Shown: piece by piece, positions 27,101 to 38,119 of the stretch
Layout: each line of letters begins with the position of its first letter
Numbering within the stretch: the stretch's first letter is position 1
Assembly: GCF_041260155.1 (NCBI RefSeq)
Contig: NC_091933.1
Location: 1,586,001-1,650,000, forward strand
Length of the DNA stretch: 64,000 nt
Direction of reading: 5' to 3'
Source: Ptychodera flava
Lineage: Eukaryota; Hemichordata; Enteropneusta; Ptychoderidae
Notes under the pieces: model-generated
The model's input: only the letters and a program-made list of their open reading frames with translations
The model's database searches: none
What the model was told of the DNA's origin: nothing
Program-made: the position numbers and the translations under genes

Positions 27101-27913
27101 TAATCCGAACTACTACCTTGGTTACCAATGATTGATACGAAACGTTGCCGTCCGTGTCTACGTATCTCTACTTTTACCAACACGTATTATTGAAGTAGCG
27201 TTATCAAAGTGCCATCCACAGGCGCCCGTGGGCTGGGTAGTCTGCTAGATCAATCGATTTTCTGCTCGATCCATCGATCCCGTACTCGATCTTCCCACCA
27301 CTGCAACAATTTAGGTCACAGAGGAGGGCAGATCGAGTACGGGATCGATAGATTGAGCAGAAAATCGATCGATCTAGCAGACTTCCCTGGGTACGACCCC
27401 CTGTGGTGCCATCTGATATGAATAAGATAAAATATAATATATATTTACATTTTATTTTTAGCATATTCTTACAGACCAAGTTGGTACCAACCTTTCGACC
27501 GTCAACATATGCCTGATGCTTTCGAAGCCTACAGATGTTCTGGTCATGGTACAGACACCGACATCGAAGAACATTTCTACGATGAATTAGACATTGAAAC
27601 ACCACATGATGAACTCTACAGACACATTCCTGGTCCTTCAAGTTCGGCAAAAGGCGCGACATCATTGTCATTTACAAGTCCTGTTGAAAATGGGGCCATA
27701 GGGGGCGCTGTTTACAATAGTAGCGTCATCTCGGAGCAGAAAATGATCATGCCCTCACAACTTGGTTCACCGAATGCAACTGTCAACTCGCAGAACCAGT
27801 TTCGTGGAACTGATACTTCCCGTTCTCCCAGCTTTAAAGATTCAAGTAAAGACATTTCAAGTGCTGATTCAGAGGAATCAAGAAGTGACGAAGACTCGCG
27901 CCGAAGGTCTTGA
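16075..27913 (+). CDS. receptor gene A: EGF / stalk / transmembrane / YRPSWY-tail protein
   Basis: Five exons (16075-16138, 21481-21633, 22929-23123, 24314-24538, 27462-27913) join in phase 1 at every junction to 362 residues. Residues 1-21 are a signal peptide (hydrophobic FFTLLLLSCLPVILC). A six-Cys EGF-like module spans 32-60 (Cys 32, 38, 44, 49, 51, 60). Residues 73-137 form a Ser/Thr-rich stalk with three N-glycosylation sequons (NVT, NIT, NAT). A single membrane helix is at about 163-180, followed by RTQRRRNRRN as a stop-transfer signal. The tail (213-362) starts SYRPSWYQPFDR, shared with gene B, but has no PPxY motif; it has acidic and Tyr-containing runs (FYDELD, HDELYRHIP) and a Ser-rich end. 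I infer a type I cell-surface protein; function unknown. It is the first of three same-strand paralogues. Confidence 0.8.
17015..17023 (+). repeat. left target-site duplication (TTACTGTTA)
   Basis: Matches TTACTGTCA at 17789-17797 at eight of nine positions and abuts the terminal inverted repeat. Confidence 0.75.
17024..17788. mobile_element. non-autonomous DNA transposon with Mutator-like 9-bp duplication
   Basis: The ends are inverted: GGAAGCCGTCATCATCTACGG on the left, and the right end reads GGGAGCCGTCATTATTTACG when reversed. The match continues for about 38 bases. Inside are G-rich runs with repeated GGGGGTTGCTCAAAATTTT-like phrases. No transposase. The flanking 9-bp duplication fits Mutator-like elements; the family call is inference. 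Confidence 0.85.
17789..17797 (+). repeat. right target-site duplication (TTACTGTCA)
   Basis: Second copy of the 9-bp target duplication, one mismatch to the left copy. Confidence 0.75.
20926..21024. repeat. (CATA)n and (TA)n microsatellite
   Basis: About nine CATA units pass into more than 30 TA units with one break near 21004. Confidence 0.97.
21111..21191. repeat. A run and (TA)n microsatellite
   Basis: An A run of 19 bases followed by about 30 TA units. Open frames across it are artefacts. Confidence 0.97.
21481..21633 (+). CDS. gene A exon 2, EGF-like module
   Basis: Acceptor TTACTTTTAG, donor ACAG/GTGTGT, phase 1 at both ends, 51 codons. It contains CKTKYDCNQHGSCQYGKCFC and closes with FIGNRC, a complete six-Cys EGF pattern. 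Confidence 0.85.
22929..23123 (+). CDS. gene A exon 3, Ser/Thr-rich glycosylated stalk
   Basis: Acceptor TTGGTAG, donor GATG/GTTAGT, phase 1 at both ends, 65 codons. TTEQPTTLSLLSSSPTTSSG resembles a mucin-type linker. The end, PCGDGVFYGNKC, looks like the last loop of a decayed EGF module. Confidence 0.75.
23153..23272 (+). repeat. 30-bp tandem repeat, about four copies
   Basis: Unit AGTGTGATACCCACCACAAC followed by TGCCAAGGTC repeats with few changes, starting about 30 bases into the intron after exon 3 of gene A. Confidence 0.9.
24314..24538 (+). CDS. gene A exon 4, transmembrane segment
   Basis: Acceptor TTACTTCCAG, donor GAAC/GTGAGT, phase 1 at both ends, 75 codons. The helix is VIVAVVAVIILSICTSCV, followed by a strongly basic cytoplasmic run. 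It lacks the VDGPPR motif found at the same place in genes B and C. Confidence 0.83.
26481..26950 (+). repeat. diverged tandem repeat, unit about 137-153 bp
   Basis: GTTGATCTGATAAATATCT-like starts occur near 26481, 26628, 26779 and 26916. Between them recur TTAAGTTAATAA, TTTGCATAT and AAATTTGATGAAA in the same order. About three units, ageing satellite-like. Confidence 0.75.
27209..27216 (+). repeat. left 8-bp target duplication GTGCCATC
   Basis: Identical to 27406-27413 on the other side of the foldback element. Confidence 0.8.
27217..27405. mobile_element. 189-bp foldback MITE, hAT-like
   Basis: Both arms are inverted copies, from CACAGG at the edges through GTCTGCTAGATC and CGATTTTCTGCTC to a short loop near 27310. 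A perfect 8-bp GTGCCATC duplication flanks it, the size typical of hAT elements. No coding capacity. Confidence 0.88.
27406..27413 (+). repeat. right 8-bp target duplication GTGCCATC
   Basis: Perfect second copy of the target duplication. Confidence 0.8.
27462..27913 (+). CDS. gene A exon 5, cytoplasmic tail
   Basis: Acceptor TTTATTTTTAG, then 150 residues to TGA at 27911-27913. It begins PYSYRPSWYQPFDR, matching the start of the gene B tail. Later it is acidic and Ser-rich (SRSDEDSRRRS at the end). No PPxY. Confidence 0.85.
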
Positions 27914-27937
27914 TGATTAAATCGAGCAATATTTACA

Positions 27938-27943
27938 AATAAA
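27938..27943 (+). terminator. candidate polyadenylation signal of gene A
   Basis: AATAAA 25 bases after the stop codon, overlapping a second AATAAT. Very close to the stop, so a later signal may be used instead. Confidence 0.3.
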
Positions 27944-30310
27944 TAATTATTTTGATGAAGCGTAGACAGTTGCGTTCACTGTCAATCGATGAAATAATTG
28001 GAATTTCAGCCCCATCATTGTTTTCCACAAAAGTTCACACATAACTTTATTTTAAATCATACAGATTGACCAGTACCTCAAAACGGTTGCTGGTAAAAAA
28101 GTATGATTTTCTTTGGGGGAAAGATGATAATTTCAAATTGCAAACTTCGCACGGATCATCAAAAATATTCACTGGACTTCGAGTCGAGCTGTTGAATTTC
28201 TCTCGGTAGTTTCTGTGTTAAAATATGTTACATTCAATAATTCTTCCATAAACAATTTCATTTGTGAACATACATTGCCAAGTAAAATAAGTCAAATGAT
28301 AGAAAACATTTTTATCCACAGAGAAGTATTCCGACTGTAAGTTCGATTGTCATACTTGACCTTACACCAGATGAAATTCTATAACCAAGCTATGGTTTGC
28401 ATTAGACCATGACCAAATTTGAAATTTATTTCCGAACCTGTTTTTCATTATCATTACTTATCTTTATTCGCCTTATAACGGACACAGTCAGTTTTCCAAA
28501 TGTAAAAGAAACAGTTATTTGTGGATAACAACTATTCAAGTCGATACTTGATCTGTGAAAGGTTTTTGGAAATTGACTTTTCATTTTACCAGTTATCAAA
28601 TATGGGCCACACAGATACAAATGGTATTAGGTAACGTGTCATGGGCAATAACACTATCGAAGTGTCGTAGATCGGATTCAAACCAGTATGACATCACGAT
28701 CCGTCAACTTTCATGTAACATAAACCTAGGATGTATTTCATGTCGATGTGAATCAAGCAGACGTTTTCATTGTCACCTCTACCGAGTTATGTTTTGTCAA
28801 CGTGTTGACAGCCAATGTAAGTACGTAACCATGGAGATAAGAGAATCATTCATTGAATGGATATAACGATGACACGTTTGTGATACGTTCAATGTCTTCC
28901 AAGTTATTATGGCTGGATAAATAAGTACATTGTGTCACAATTCAAACACTGTAGGTGATGATATGTAATTATGGAATGTCGTCACGTATAAGCAATCTTA
29001 CATGTCAAAGTTAAGAAAGAGATAATGTTGTACAGTGAATTTCCGTGAAACACTGCCGCCATTACCATTTCATCTGTTCAAACACGGCCCCTCTATAGAG
29101 GGACAGTGTTCAAACAAGTTATGTCCTGTGGAAGTGGGTGATACGTTGTTGAACACATCGTACATTGGTTAGTAAAATATTTGTTCCTTTCAAAGATTGT
29201 TGCATTCTGGTGTTATACTCGTCGTTGTTAACCTCCATAAGGTATTTGCAATGTCCCCGAAGCCCTGAGACCCTATACCGGAAACCTACCTCCATATGGG
29301 CTGCAATAACAACGTAGTCCGAAGTTTTCCCGACGTACGCCTTAATCCCGCAAACAATTTCGTCCAAAGTAAAAAAAAAACCCGAAATTTGGTTCGACAG
29401 CAGCCTTTGATGTCATCGCATGATGTAACTTTTGTATACATGGTAGTATTGTGGCGATGTCGCCATCCATCACTGTAGGGCGCTGTTCGAAGCTCAGTCA
29501 GTATAAAGATAAATATACATATAGTATATCTATTTATTTATTTACAGAAAGTGGAAAGGTGCTATTGTTTAGAATAATATGAAATGTATTAGAGACTGAA
29601 AATAAAGTTATGTCATTGTTTGAGACATGAATACAATACAGATCCATCAAATGTTTGTTGCCGTTTGTATTGTTGATTTTGTCGGTCACGAGATTTTCGT
29701 CAATTTAATGTAAAATGTAGCGCTGTCAAAGTGAATTGCTATTATACAGCACATGCAGCAGTGCAGAGTAAATATGACGATCTACAACGTTCAAAGACTC
29801 TGAGAATAATCACAAAACGGATATTTGAGCTCACAATTAAAATATCATTTTAAGTGAGTTACTGATTAAAGATCAAACAGTTTTCAAACATCCAAGTTCG
29901 TTGACTGTCGCCAATCGTGACGTCAGTCTTAATCATCGCTGTGTCAGGAACAACTCTATGTTTACCATAGATAACGGTGAAGATAACGGTTTGTCATAGA
30001 CTGGCCCCAGTCGCTTGGCTTTTCTCGGCAGTAATGCCATCGCGTTTCCAACAGTCTACTCAACACCCTATCACTAACGCGACATTTTACTGAAGTTTAT
30101 TCCTTCCATTTAATACTCTGTTTTCATATTTATATGCCTACGGACTTCGAGCAAGTCTCGGTTTGTCATTGTGTGGCTTTTATACGCTGACACATTTATG
30201 ATATGATGTCTTTATAATACAGCAAGTGTCTGGTGATGGTCTCTCTCTTTGCTACGTATTCTTTGCATTTACAACAAACAAATTCGAAGTATCGATATAT
30301 CGGTATTAAA
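27944..30310. other. intergenic, no supported gene
   Basis: No recognisable exon or repeat. A Cys-rich open stretch near 28700-28815 is discussed among the rejected items. Confidence 0.5.
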
Positions 30311-30312
30311 TG

Positions 30313-30316
<4 letters not shown>

Positions 30317-30362
<46 letters not shown>
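30317..30362. repeat. (TA)n microsatellite
   Basis: About 23 TA units. Confidence 0.97.
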
Positions 30363-30368
<6 letters not shown>

Positions 30369-30446
30369 CTATCTGTGTCTGTCTGTGTCTGTCTCTGTGT
30401 GTAAGACCAGTAATACTACGCCAATGTCAAAACAGTACTAGTTCTC

Positions 30447-30448
<2 letters not shown>

Positions 30449-30515
<67 letters not shown>
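30449..30515 (+). repeat. (CT)n microsatellite
   Basis: More than 30 uninterrupted CT units. Confidence 0.97.
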
Positions 30516-30519
<4 letters not shown>

Positions 30520-31511
30520 CTACAAAATACTTACATTTTAAGGTAGCCAACTACATATGTCTCATGCGGACCGTGTCAATGTGAAGCCTCGCACAACGAG
30601 ACAGAATAACAGGAATAATACGTCATAATAAGATGGACAATCAGCATTTGTAGAATAACAGCGAGACATGCTGAAAGAAAGACATACAACTTGAAGAGTA
30701 TGAGCTCAATCAGTTGTTTACTAGGATGACTATTTCATAGATTTAAAATCAATAAGCTTATAGTCAGATTTTCCTGTCTCCCAAGCAGCGTTGATCAGAC
30801 ACAAACCTACTTTAATTTAGCGCTGCATGTCTCATCATTAATTTCTTGAGATAGTGTTTGGAAAGTCTTGAAACGAAAAGGATGTCTTGCGAGACCTTTA
30901 CCAAACTATCTAAAAGTCTGTCCACAATCACCACCCTACGACAACATTCGCTTGTAAAGGTCTGCAGCACGAGAAATGAAATGCTTTACATGTAATATAA
31001 TGTAATTCGTGCTATCCGTAGTAATTTTGAGACAAGAGAATCATAGAAAATATCTGATGGTATATTACCAGAGATATTTGACACGCATACAATGAATGAA
31101 AAAAAGTATCTTTCTTAACGTGAAATATGCTTGCCGGTCACCTCAACGGTGCCCATTATTATAAATTTAACACTGACACGGTAAGACATATATGATTATT
31201 TTCACCTTCATAAAACCGTTTATATTTCTCACAAAACATTCTTAAAATTTATTATATCTTGAATTTCATAACAGGAACATTGAAAGCCAAGGAAATGACA
31301 CTGACATTTGAATAAATTCAGTCTAGTCGAAGTTCAGAGTGATTAAAACAAACTTATAAAAGAAGTGCTATCGCTATAATTTCCTTTGAAATATTTAGCC
31401 AGATCATTTCATTTTTCTGGAAATCAGCACTCATGTTGAGTTTTTGTTATAATCCACTTCAATATCATCAAAAATGAAGACGATCATAGATTTTCCCTGT
31501 GATTGTCTTGA
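30520..31511. other. intergenic, nothing recognised
   Basis: No supported exon or repeat. Confidence 0.5.
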
Positions 31512-31985
31512 GGTCACCACAAGCACATAACATCAGGGGGTGGGGAACTCCCACCGTGTCTGGAGGTCACCACTAGCACATAACACCAGGGGGTGGGGAA
31601 CTCCCACCGTGCCTGGAGGTCACCACTAGCACATAACACCAGGGGTGGGGAACTCCCACCGTGCCTGGAGGTCACCACTAGCACATAAACATCAGGGGGT
31701 GGGGAACCCCCACCGTGCCTGGAGGTCACCACTAGCACATAACACCAGGGGGTGGGGAACTCCCACCGTGCCTGGAGGTCACCACTAGCACATAACACCA
31801 GGGGTGGGGAACTCCCACCGTGCCTGGAGGTCACCACTAGCACATAACATCAGGGGGTGGGGAACCCCCACCGTGCCTGGAGGTCACCACTAGCACATAA
31901 CACCAGGGGGTGGGGAACTCCCACCGTGCCTGGAGGTCACCACTAGCACATAACACCAGGGGTGGGGAACTCCCACCGTGCCTTG
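31512..31985 (+). repeat. minisatellite, nine copies of a roughly 53-bp unit in three-unit blocks
   Basis: The unit runs GGTCACCACTAGCACATAAC, a G-rich centre, then AACTCCCACCGTGCCTGGA. Three variants alternate in order: ATCAGGGGGT, ACCAGGGGGT, ACCAGGGGT. The order is repeated three times, making a higher-order unit of about 158 bp. Confidence 0.95.
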
Positions 31986-33238
31986 AGAAAACATCATGAT
32001 GATTGACATTTAATACTTTGACAAGTTTTTAGTTATTGCAACGTATTGCTGATAAGAGATGACGCCGTCTGTTCTATGACAGAGTAAATTTAAACTCACA
32101 TCATAGGGACACTACCCTTAGTGTTGACTCTAGCTGATATAAGTAGCTTTCGCTTTTCACAAAGTCATATGTTTTCATTTGAAGCGTTATTTTAAGCACG
32201 ATGCCAAAACATTGAGACACCCCAAAACAGTACTTCGTACATCAAATACGGCAAACACTTTCCCGTAAAATATCCCACCATACAAACTTTGAATATAACG
32301 GTATCGAGTTTTCTTTTTTATTAAAAGTTGACATACATGTAATTTCCCTCGTTCAAGAGTACCTTTTTCGCAAAGTTACTGTTTTTATGCCTTATTGTGT
32401 CAATCTGTTCAATTATCATAATTTTAATATTTCTTCATAGGTCTTCTCCTCATCCTTGCATGTATGCTGGTGACCAAACAATAATGCACTTGGCATCGTT
32501 GAGGTTCAAATTGTCATGAAGAGGTATGATCTAATCTAGAATTTGATGACTGCGAATCGTATATCCATAAATATCATCAAAAACAAAATAATACAACACT
32601 TCAAGTTAATGTATTGACTCGCAAACAACTAATCAAGAAAAAGATAATGGCGACCATTAATGACACTTTGTCTTTGGATGACCATATGCATTTGGACAAT
32701 TCTTAAGACATTAAGTATACCTATAGGTATTTTATGTCCGAGTATTAATGTGGTATCAATCAATAGTTCGCAGAGTTAGCCCATCTAGAGTACTCTCGAT
32801 TGTTGCAGTGTGTGGGATCATTCAACAGTTAAAAATGTTGACCAAGTTTTCATTCTTGGAAAAGTGTTTTACGCATACGTTTTGAGATCAAAGTCGATTT
32901 GCCTCAAAAAGGATATCTTCATCGCGTCATTTCGATGAGGCAGTGGATTTTCAGACGGCAATGTTAATGTTTAAATGTATAGTTTTCTTGATTCTTGTCC
33001 ATAATATTTGTTCTATTGACCTTTCATAGTAATGTATATGATAATTAAACACAGTCTACTTATCTTTAGAGTTGTCATGTCCAAGGATGAGTTTCAAAGC
33101 TGGTCAACATGGAGTAGAGGCACTGACATCAAACTGATCTATAATGTGACTTGAAAGAGCATATCGAAGGGAATCTTTCTCTGTCGTTTCCCCTTCTTTG
33201 TATTCTGTAATTTAGAAAACCGTAGTTTTTCACAATAT
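31986..33238. other. intergenic, nothing recognised
   Basis: No supported exon or repeat family. Confidence 0.5.
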
Positions 33239-33693
33239 AGGCCTATAATAATAATAATAATAGTAATACTTTATTCATACTCAATATAGGCCACCGGCCT
33301 CTGTGTATACAGTAGTATGTTACTCCAGATCTCCGGAGGACGCAAAAAAGCCAGAAAAAAAACAAACAAAAAAGCCTAAAAAAAACCTAAAAAAAACATA
33401 AAATTGCTGAAGCTTACAGCACAATAACTTATCCTTTAATGCTTTAGAGCGTTTTTTCATAGCAAAAATACAAATTTTGAAAGATTACGCAAAATAGTTG
33501 AGTTACATGATTGCATGAGGTGGTAAAATATACATTGGTTGGCATTACATAGTAATATACTTAATTCGTAATTCCTCATAAAATTAACACACAATAAAAA
33601 ATGAAATTCATCTTCTATATCATTTCCATTTTCCATTTCCATTGCAGTAGATACAGGTTCTATCCTCACGATTATTACGTAATCGCCTGTCAG

Positions 33694-33703
33694 ACTCAAT
33701 ACG
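33694..33703 (+). repeat. left target-site duplication ACTCAATACG
   Basis: Nine of ten bases equal those at 34306-34315. On the minus strand it lies in the LRIES part of the LINE 4 frame. Confidence 0.85.
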
Positions 33704-34305
33704 TAGCTGCAAAATTGTAGCTCTACGGTGAGGCGGTCGGTGAGTTTTGGTTTTTGCGACATCGCTCACCAGTAGAGCTACAATGCCGAAGGCCCTGTAG
33801 CATACAAAATAAGCGCATCACACATGGCGCGGCATTTTCATGTAAAATCCCACATATTTACTGCATTTGGTCGTATCGATTTATCACTACTGAAGACTAA
33901 ACACTATACTACACTAACCTTGTCGTTTATGGGGTTTGGTATTAGCACAGACACGTCGATCGCGTTCCATAAACATTGAGCGTGTTGCTGGGAGCCGCCA
34001 TTACCGGAAGTTGGTAATGGCGGCTCCAAGATATGTTTTTGGAACGCGATCGACATATTTGAACAAATACCAAACCCCATACACGACAAGGTTAGTGTAG
34101 TATAGTGTTTAATCTTCAGTAGTGATAAATCAGTATGACCAAATGCAGTAACTATATTGGATTTTACATCAAAATGCCATGTCATATGCAGCGTGCTTAT
34201 TTTGTATGCTTCAGGGCCTTCGGCATTGTAGCTCTACTGGTGAGCGAGGTCGCAAAAACCAAAACTCACCGACCGCCTCACCGTAGAGCTACAATTTTGC
34301 AGCTA
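33704..34305. mobile_element. 602-bp foldback MITE, Mutator-like
   Basis: The element is one long palindrome. It starts TAGCTGCAAAATTGTAGCTC and ends with the inverse; arms stay paired through CGGTGAGGCGGTCGGTGAG, GGCCTTCGGCATTGTAGC, AACCTTGTCG and an inner GAGCCGCCATTACC stem near 33995-34025. The flanking 9-10 bp duplication fits Mutator-like elements. It inserted into LINE 4 and so is younger. Confidence 0.92.
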
Positions 34306-34315
34306 ACTCAATGCG
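34306..34315 (+). repeat. right target-site duplication ACTCAATGCG
   Basis: Second copy, one mismatch to the left copy. Confidence 0.85.
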
Positions 34316-34856
34316 CAGAGAATGTGCTGAAATTCTCAATCGGCATAGTGCCTCTCTAAAATGAACCTTCTCAATCACATTGAAATACATTTCTCGTGTA
34401 TAAATAAATTTAAATTTTCTGTAAGAATCTAGTTAGACTAGTTAGAATCTAGGTAGACTAGCATGCCAGTTTTGAATATCAAGATCTTGACAACGCTGTT
34501 TAAATAAAGTTATACTACTCTTCGTCTCGTGCCCATTGTTTCAACTCGACTTTTTAGTTTCCATAGCGGACAGTTTATCAAAGAAGCATACTAATTAATT
34601 ATGCACTCCAGTTAATGGGGTACTGTTTAAAACAAAAGTGTACAAATAACTGGTAAACGGGTACTCTTTTAGACAAAGAAATGTACTCTGCTGGTAAACC
34701 AATACAGAAGAAAAGTCCGCAAACGGTTAACTAATACAATTGAAAAAAAATTACATATTCATTACGGTAACAGATGAGTTCACTTTCATATGAAAAATGC
34801 ACATACAGAAACACATGTGACAAACGTATTTTCAAACTACAAAATTTTACGATATT

Positions 34857-35417
34857 TCAAAATTTTACTTCGAGTTTCACATCCCCTTTCACGATATTCA
34901 TTGTGACAAACGAGTCGGCTGATTTAGTGTCGATCTTGATGACAGATTGTTCATCGTTTGAGTCTGGTTCTTTACTAATAGTGGCAGTGCTGGATCGTAC
35001 GTCTTTCAGTTCAGCACTTACATTAATACCTTGGCTGGACTCCGATTTCATCAACTTCCTGGTTGCAAGGCATCCGACACAGATTTAATTAGATCCTCAC
35101 TGGCCCGTTTGTAGTTTCGTATTGCCGAGCTCCTATGGCCTGTCCGTTCAGCGATCAGTTGCTCGTCCACGTAGAACACCCCACTTCGTAGCTTCACGAG
35201 TAGCTTTCGGAAAACGCTCTTGTTGGTATTTGTGGACCGTTCCATTGTCAACTGGAGGCGGAAAGCGAAATTCTTTCTGGATATTCATTAGTTTGAAATC
35301 TTCAGCGTCGTCAACATCTATCTGTGACAAACAATATTCCAAATCCAAGTCAATTTCCGGCAAGTTTGATTCAGAATCATGGACTGCCATCGCACTGGTG
35401 ACACAAACGCTCAGCAC
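34857..35417 (-). mobile_element. Crypton DNA transposon remnant (tyrosine recombinase, DUF3504-like)
   Basis: The minus strand from 35417 reads an N-terminal region with EFRFPPPVDNGTVHKYQQER and EATKWG, then another frame (35180-35054) with DEQLIAERTGHRSSAIRNYK. The GHR...NYKR block is the end of a Crypton tyrosine recombinase, with the presumed nucleophile Tyr near 35112. The catalytic middle, about 200-plus residues in intact relatives, is absent, so this is an internally deleted copy with at least two frame changes. A third frame (35054-34857) continues with a Ser/Asp-rich tail. The same domain occurs in host genes derived from Cryptons, such as KIAA1958, but the decay here argues against a working gene. 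Confidence 0.8.
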
Positions 35418-36134
35418 GAAGAAAACGTGCGGTGACTAGGTCTGCCGACAAGAAACGGGATTAAAATCGAACCATGAGTGCACGTGGTAGAGCTACACCT
35501 GCGAATTTGAATAATAAAACTTACCCAATCATCTACCTGATTGTTCGTTGTTTTCTATTCGGCATCTGTTTGTCAGTTTAATTATGAATAAATATGCAAA
35601 TGATTTCAGATTTCAGCTGCATTGTTTGGCGCTTGAATTTGCCCCGTTAGTATACATTGTGATGTAAAAGACTTACGTAACTTCAGAAACACGTACATAA
35701 TTTTCAAGAATGTCGGCTTTCCGAAAATGTCGCTGAAAACTGGCCAAAATCGCAGTATAAATGGGTTATAGTCCTCGTACTCGGAGGTTTACTAGGAATA
35801 GTTTGTGATGTGTATGTGAACAAGAACACTAAGCACCAACAGAATAACCGCACAGTTTATACAATTACAAGAAAGCTGATTTTGAACATCTTCGACGTTT
35901 ACTCTCGTCGATACCTTGGTGCCTTATTGACAGTACTCCGACACTCGACGACTGTGTACAACTTTTCTATGATCATCTATTCTCAGCAATCAATGAAAGT
36001 GTACCAAAAGTTAAAATCTGCAGAGGAAAATACCCTCCTTGGTTTGACAACGACCTTATCTGTTTACTTCGGGACAAAGAACATGTCATGCGTGGCGGCA
36101 ATTCAAAAAATCACGCAGTACCGAGAACAAAGAA

Positions 36135-37559
36135 TTGTTTTCTCGTTTGAGGGCCGCTTTTTCTAGAGCCAAAAAAGTCAAGTTCTCCGAGTATATGGTT
36201 CAAATTGAATCTGAAATCAAAGACAATTGCAAACGCTTCTGGAGTTTTGTCCGTATAAAATATAAAAATAGTTCATTGCCCAGCAGTGTGTATCTGCATG
36301 ACACACTAGCTGATACTCCTGACGCTATTGCTAATGCATTTAATGTATTTTTTCAATCTGTATTTACATTAGATGATGAAAGTATTGAGAATGAATTTCC
36401 ACCATTTCATCCTAGGATTACAGACCAACTTTCAAATATATCATTAAGTTATCAGGATGTTTTACATGAGCTAAATAGTATTGATGTTAACAAAGCAGTA
36501 GGGCCAGATCTTATGTCTGGTGTCATCCTGAAAGTATGTTCTCATGAACTTGCTACTCAATTATGTATTATCTTCAACAGGTCTTTGCATTTGGGAGTCT
36601 TTCCTCAAGCATTTAATGTTGCAAATGTTACACCAGTTTATAAATCAGGAGACAAATCAAAGGTAGTTCACTACCGTCTAATATCTCTTTTGCCATTAGT
36701 TTCTAAAGTTTTTGAGAAAGTAGTTTATGCTCGCCTGTTTCCCCATGTCGGGGAATATATTTCAGAATCCCAACATGGATTGAAAGGTCGGTCAACTCAA
36801 ACAAATTTAGTAAGTTATGTTGATTTTATTACAAAAGCCATCGATCAGAAATTTCAGGTTGACAGCATTTATACTGATTTCAGTAAGGCTTTCGACACTG
36901 TATCACATTCCTTATTGTCACATAAACTGAGCAGATATGGTTTCACCGGCAGCGTTTTGTCCTAGCTTACATCGTACCTCCGTAACAGAACACAACGTGT
37001 AGTCATTAATGGTCACATGTCATCACCATGTGATGTCACGTCAGGTGTACCCAAAGGTTCATTAATTGGACCACTTTTGTTCATTCTGTATGTCAACGAC
37101 TTGCCAGACATTGTTCATTACATTGGATCATCACTGTGCTTAATGTATGCAGACGACGCTAAAAATTATCGCACAATTAGCACACAAAGTGATTGTATTT
37201 CCCTCCAAGCAGACATTGATAACATTTACAAATGGTGCAATACATGGAAATTAAAGCTTAATGTCGGGAAGTGCAGCATCATTAGGCTTACATTTACAAA
37301 CAAAAAGAAACGGATCACCTACAATTACAGTATTGCTGGTGGGCCACTAGCCCGCGTTCATAGTGTTAAAGATCTTGGTATTCTTCTTACCTCGAACATG
37401 TGTTTTAATACTCACATTGATAGTATTGTTAGAAAAGCTTTTAGAATGATGGGTTTTATTAAGCGTACATGCGCTAACTTTTCAAATATTTCTACTCTGA
37501 GGTCTTTGTATGTGAGCCACGTGAGAAGCCACCTAGAATATGGTCTCCATGGCAAGTAA
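36135..37559 (+). pseudogene. LINE 2 reverse transcriptase reading frame with one internal stop
   Basis: Two open segments, 36135-36965 and 37017-37559, are in the same frame, split by TAG at 36963-36965 in ...GFTGSVLS/LTSYLRNRTQ..., where a Trp codon is plausible in relatives (inference). All core RT motifs including YADD are intact. Enzyme not expected to be made whole. Confidence 0.85.
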
Positions 37560-37999
37560 CACAAATTGATAAAATCGAACGAGTGCAGCAAAAGTTTATT
37601 AAATTTTTATGCTTTAAATCAAATCTGCAATATACTTCATCAGAGTATTATTCTCTCAGTACCAGGTTTAAGCTTCCACCACTGGTAAGGAGGCGTAAAT
37701 TTTTAGATGGCACTTTTGGTTCAAACTTGTCAATGCACATTATAATTGCTCGTCCATTTTGTACAAAATACCTTTTAACGTACCATGCAGACAGCTGCGT
37801 AATAGCTACATTTTCCGCATCAGTGCCTCTAGAATTAATCTCAGGAAATACTCTCCAATTTTAAGATGTTTAAATACTATCAATGGAATCTTAAAAGATC
37901 ATCCAAATATTGATTTATTTAGTTCTACTTTCACCTTTCGGCATGCGCTGCAGGGTGCATGTTTTTACTAGTTTCCTTGATTGTTGTTTTTAACTACGT

Positions 38000-38119
<120 letters not shown>

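Larger units (their letters stand above)
24539..27461 (+). other. gene A intron 4 (2.9 kb)
   Basis: The intron holds a roughly 150-bp tandem repeat (26481-26950) and a short foldback element (27217-27405) that ends 56 bases before the last coding exon. No further exon was recognised. Confidence 0.6.
33239..34400 (-). mobile_element. LINE 4, 3' fragment on the minus strand, split by a foldback element
   Basis: On the minus strand the C-terminal part of a LINE polyprotein is readable: LRISAHSLRIES in 34306-34375, then RTCIYCNGN and IEDEFHFLL past the foldback element. These motifs are typical after the RT domain in many CR1/RTE-like elements (LRIE...C..C...IEDEFHFLL). The 3' end has GAATAAAGTATT and an (ATT)n tail near 33245-33275. 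At least one frame change is present. The 5' limit is not clear. Confidence 0.75.

Noticed and set aside
28555-28866. 103-residue open stretch with a Cys-rich part (CISCRCESSRR...) and a GTAAGT after it
   Set aside because: Cys spacing fits no domain I know, there is no clear exon partner, and it is not similar to genes A-C.
31514-31843. 109-residue open frame on the minus strand with repeated VVTSRHGG phrases
   Set aside because: It is the translation of the minisatellite; the unit length of about 53 is not a multiple of three and no splice or domain signal exists.
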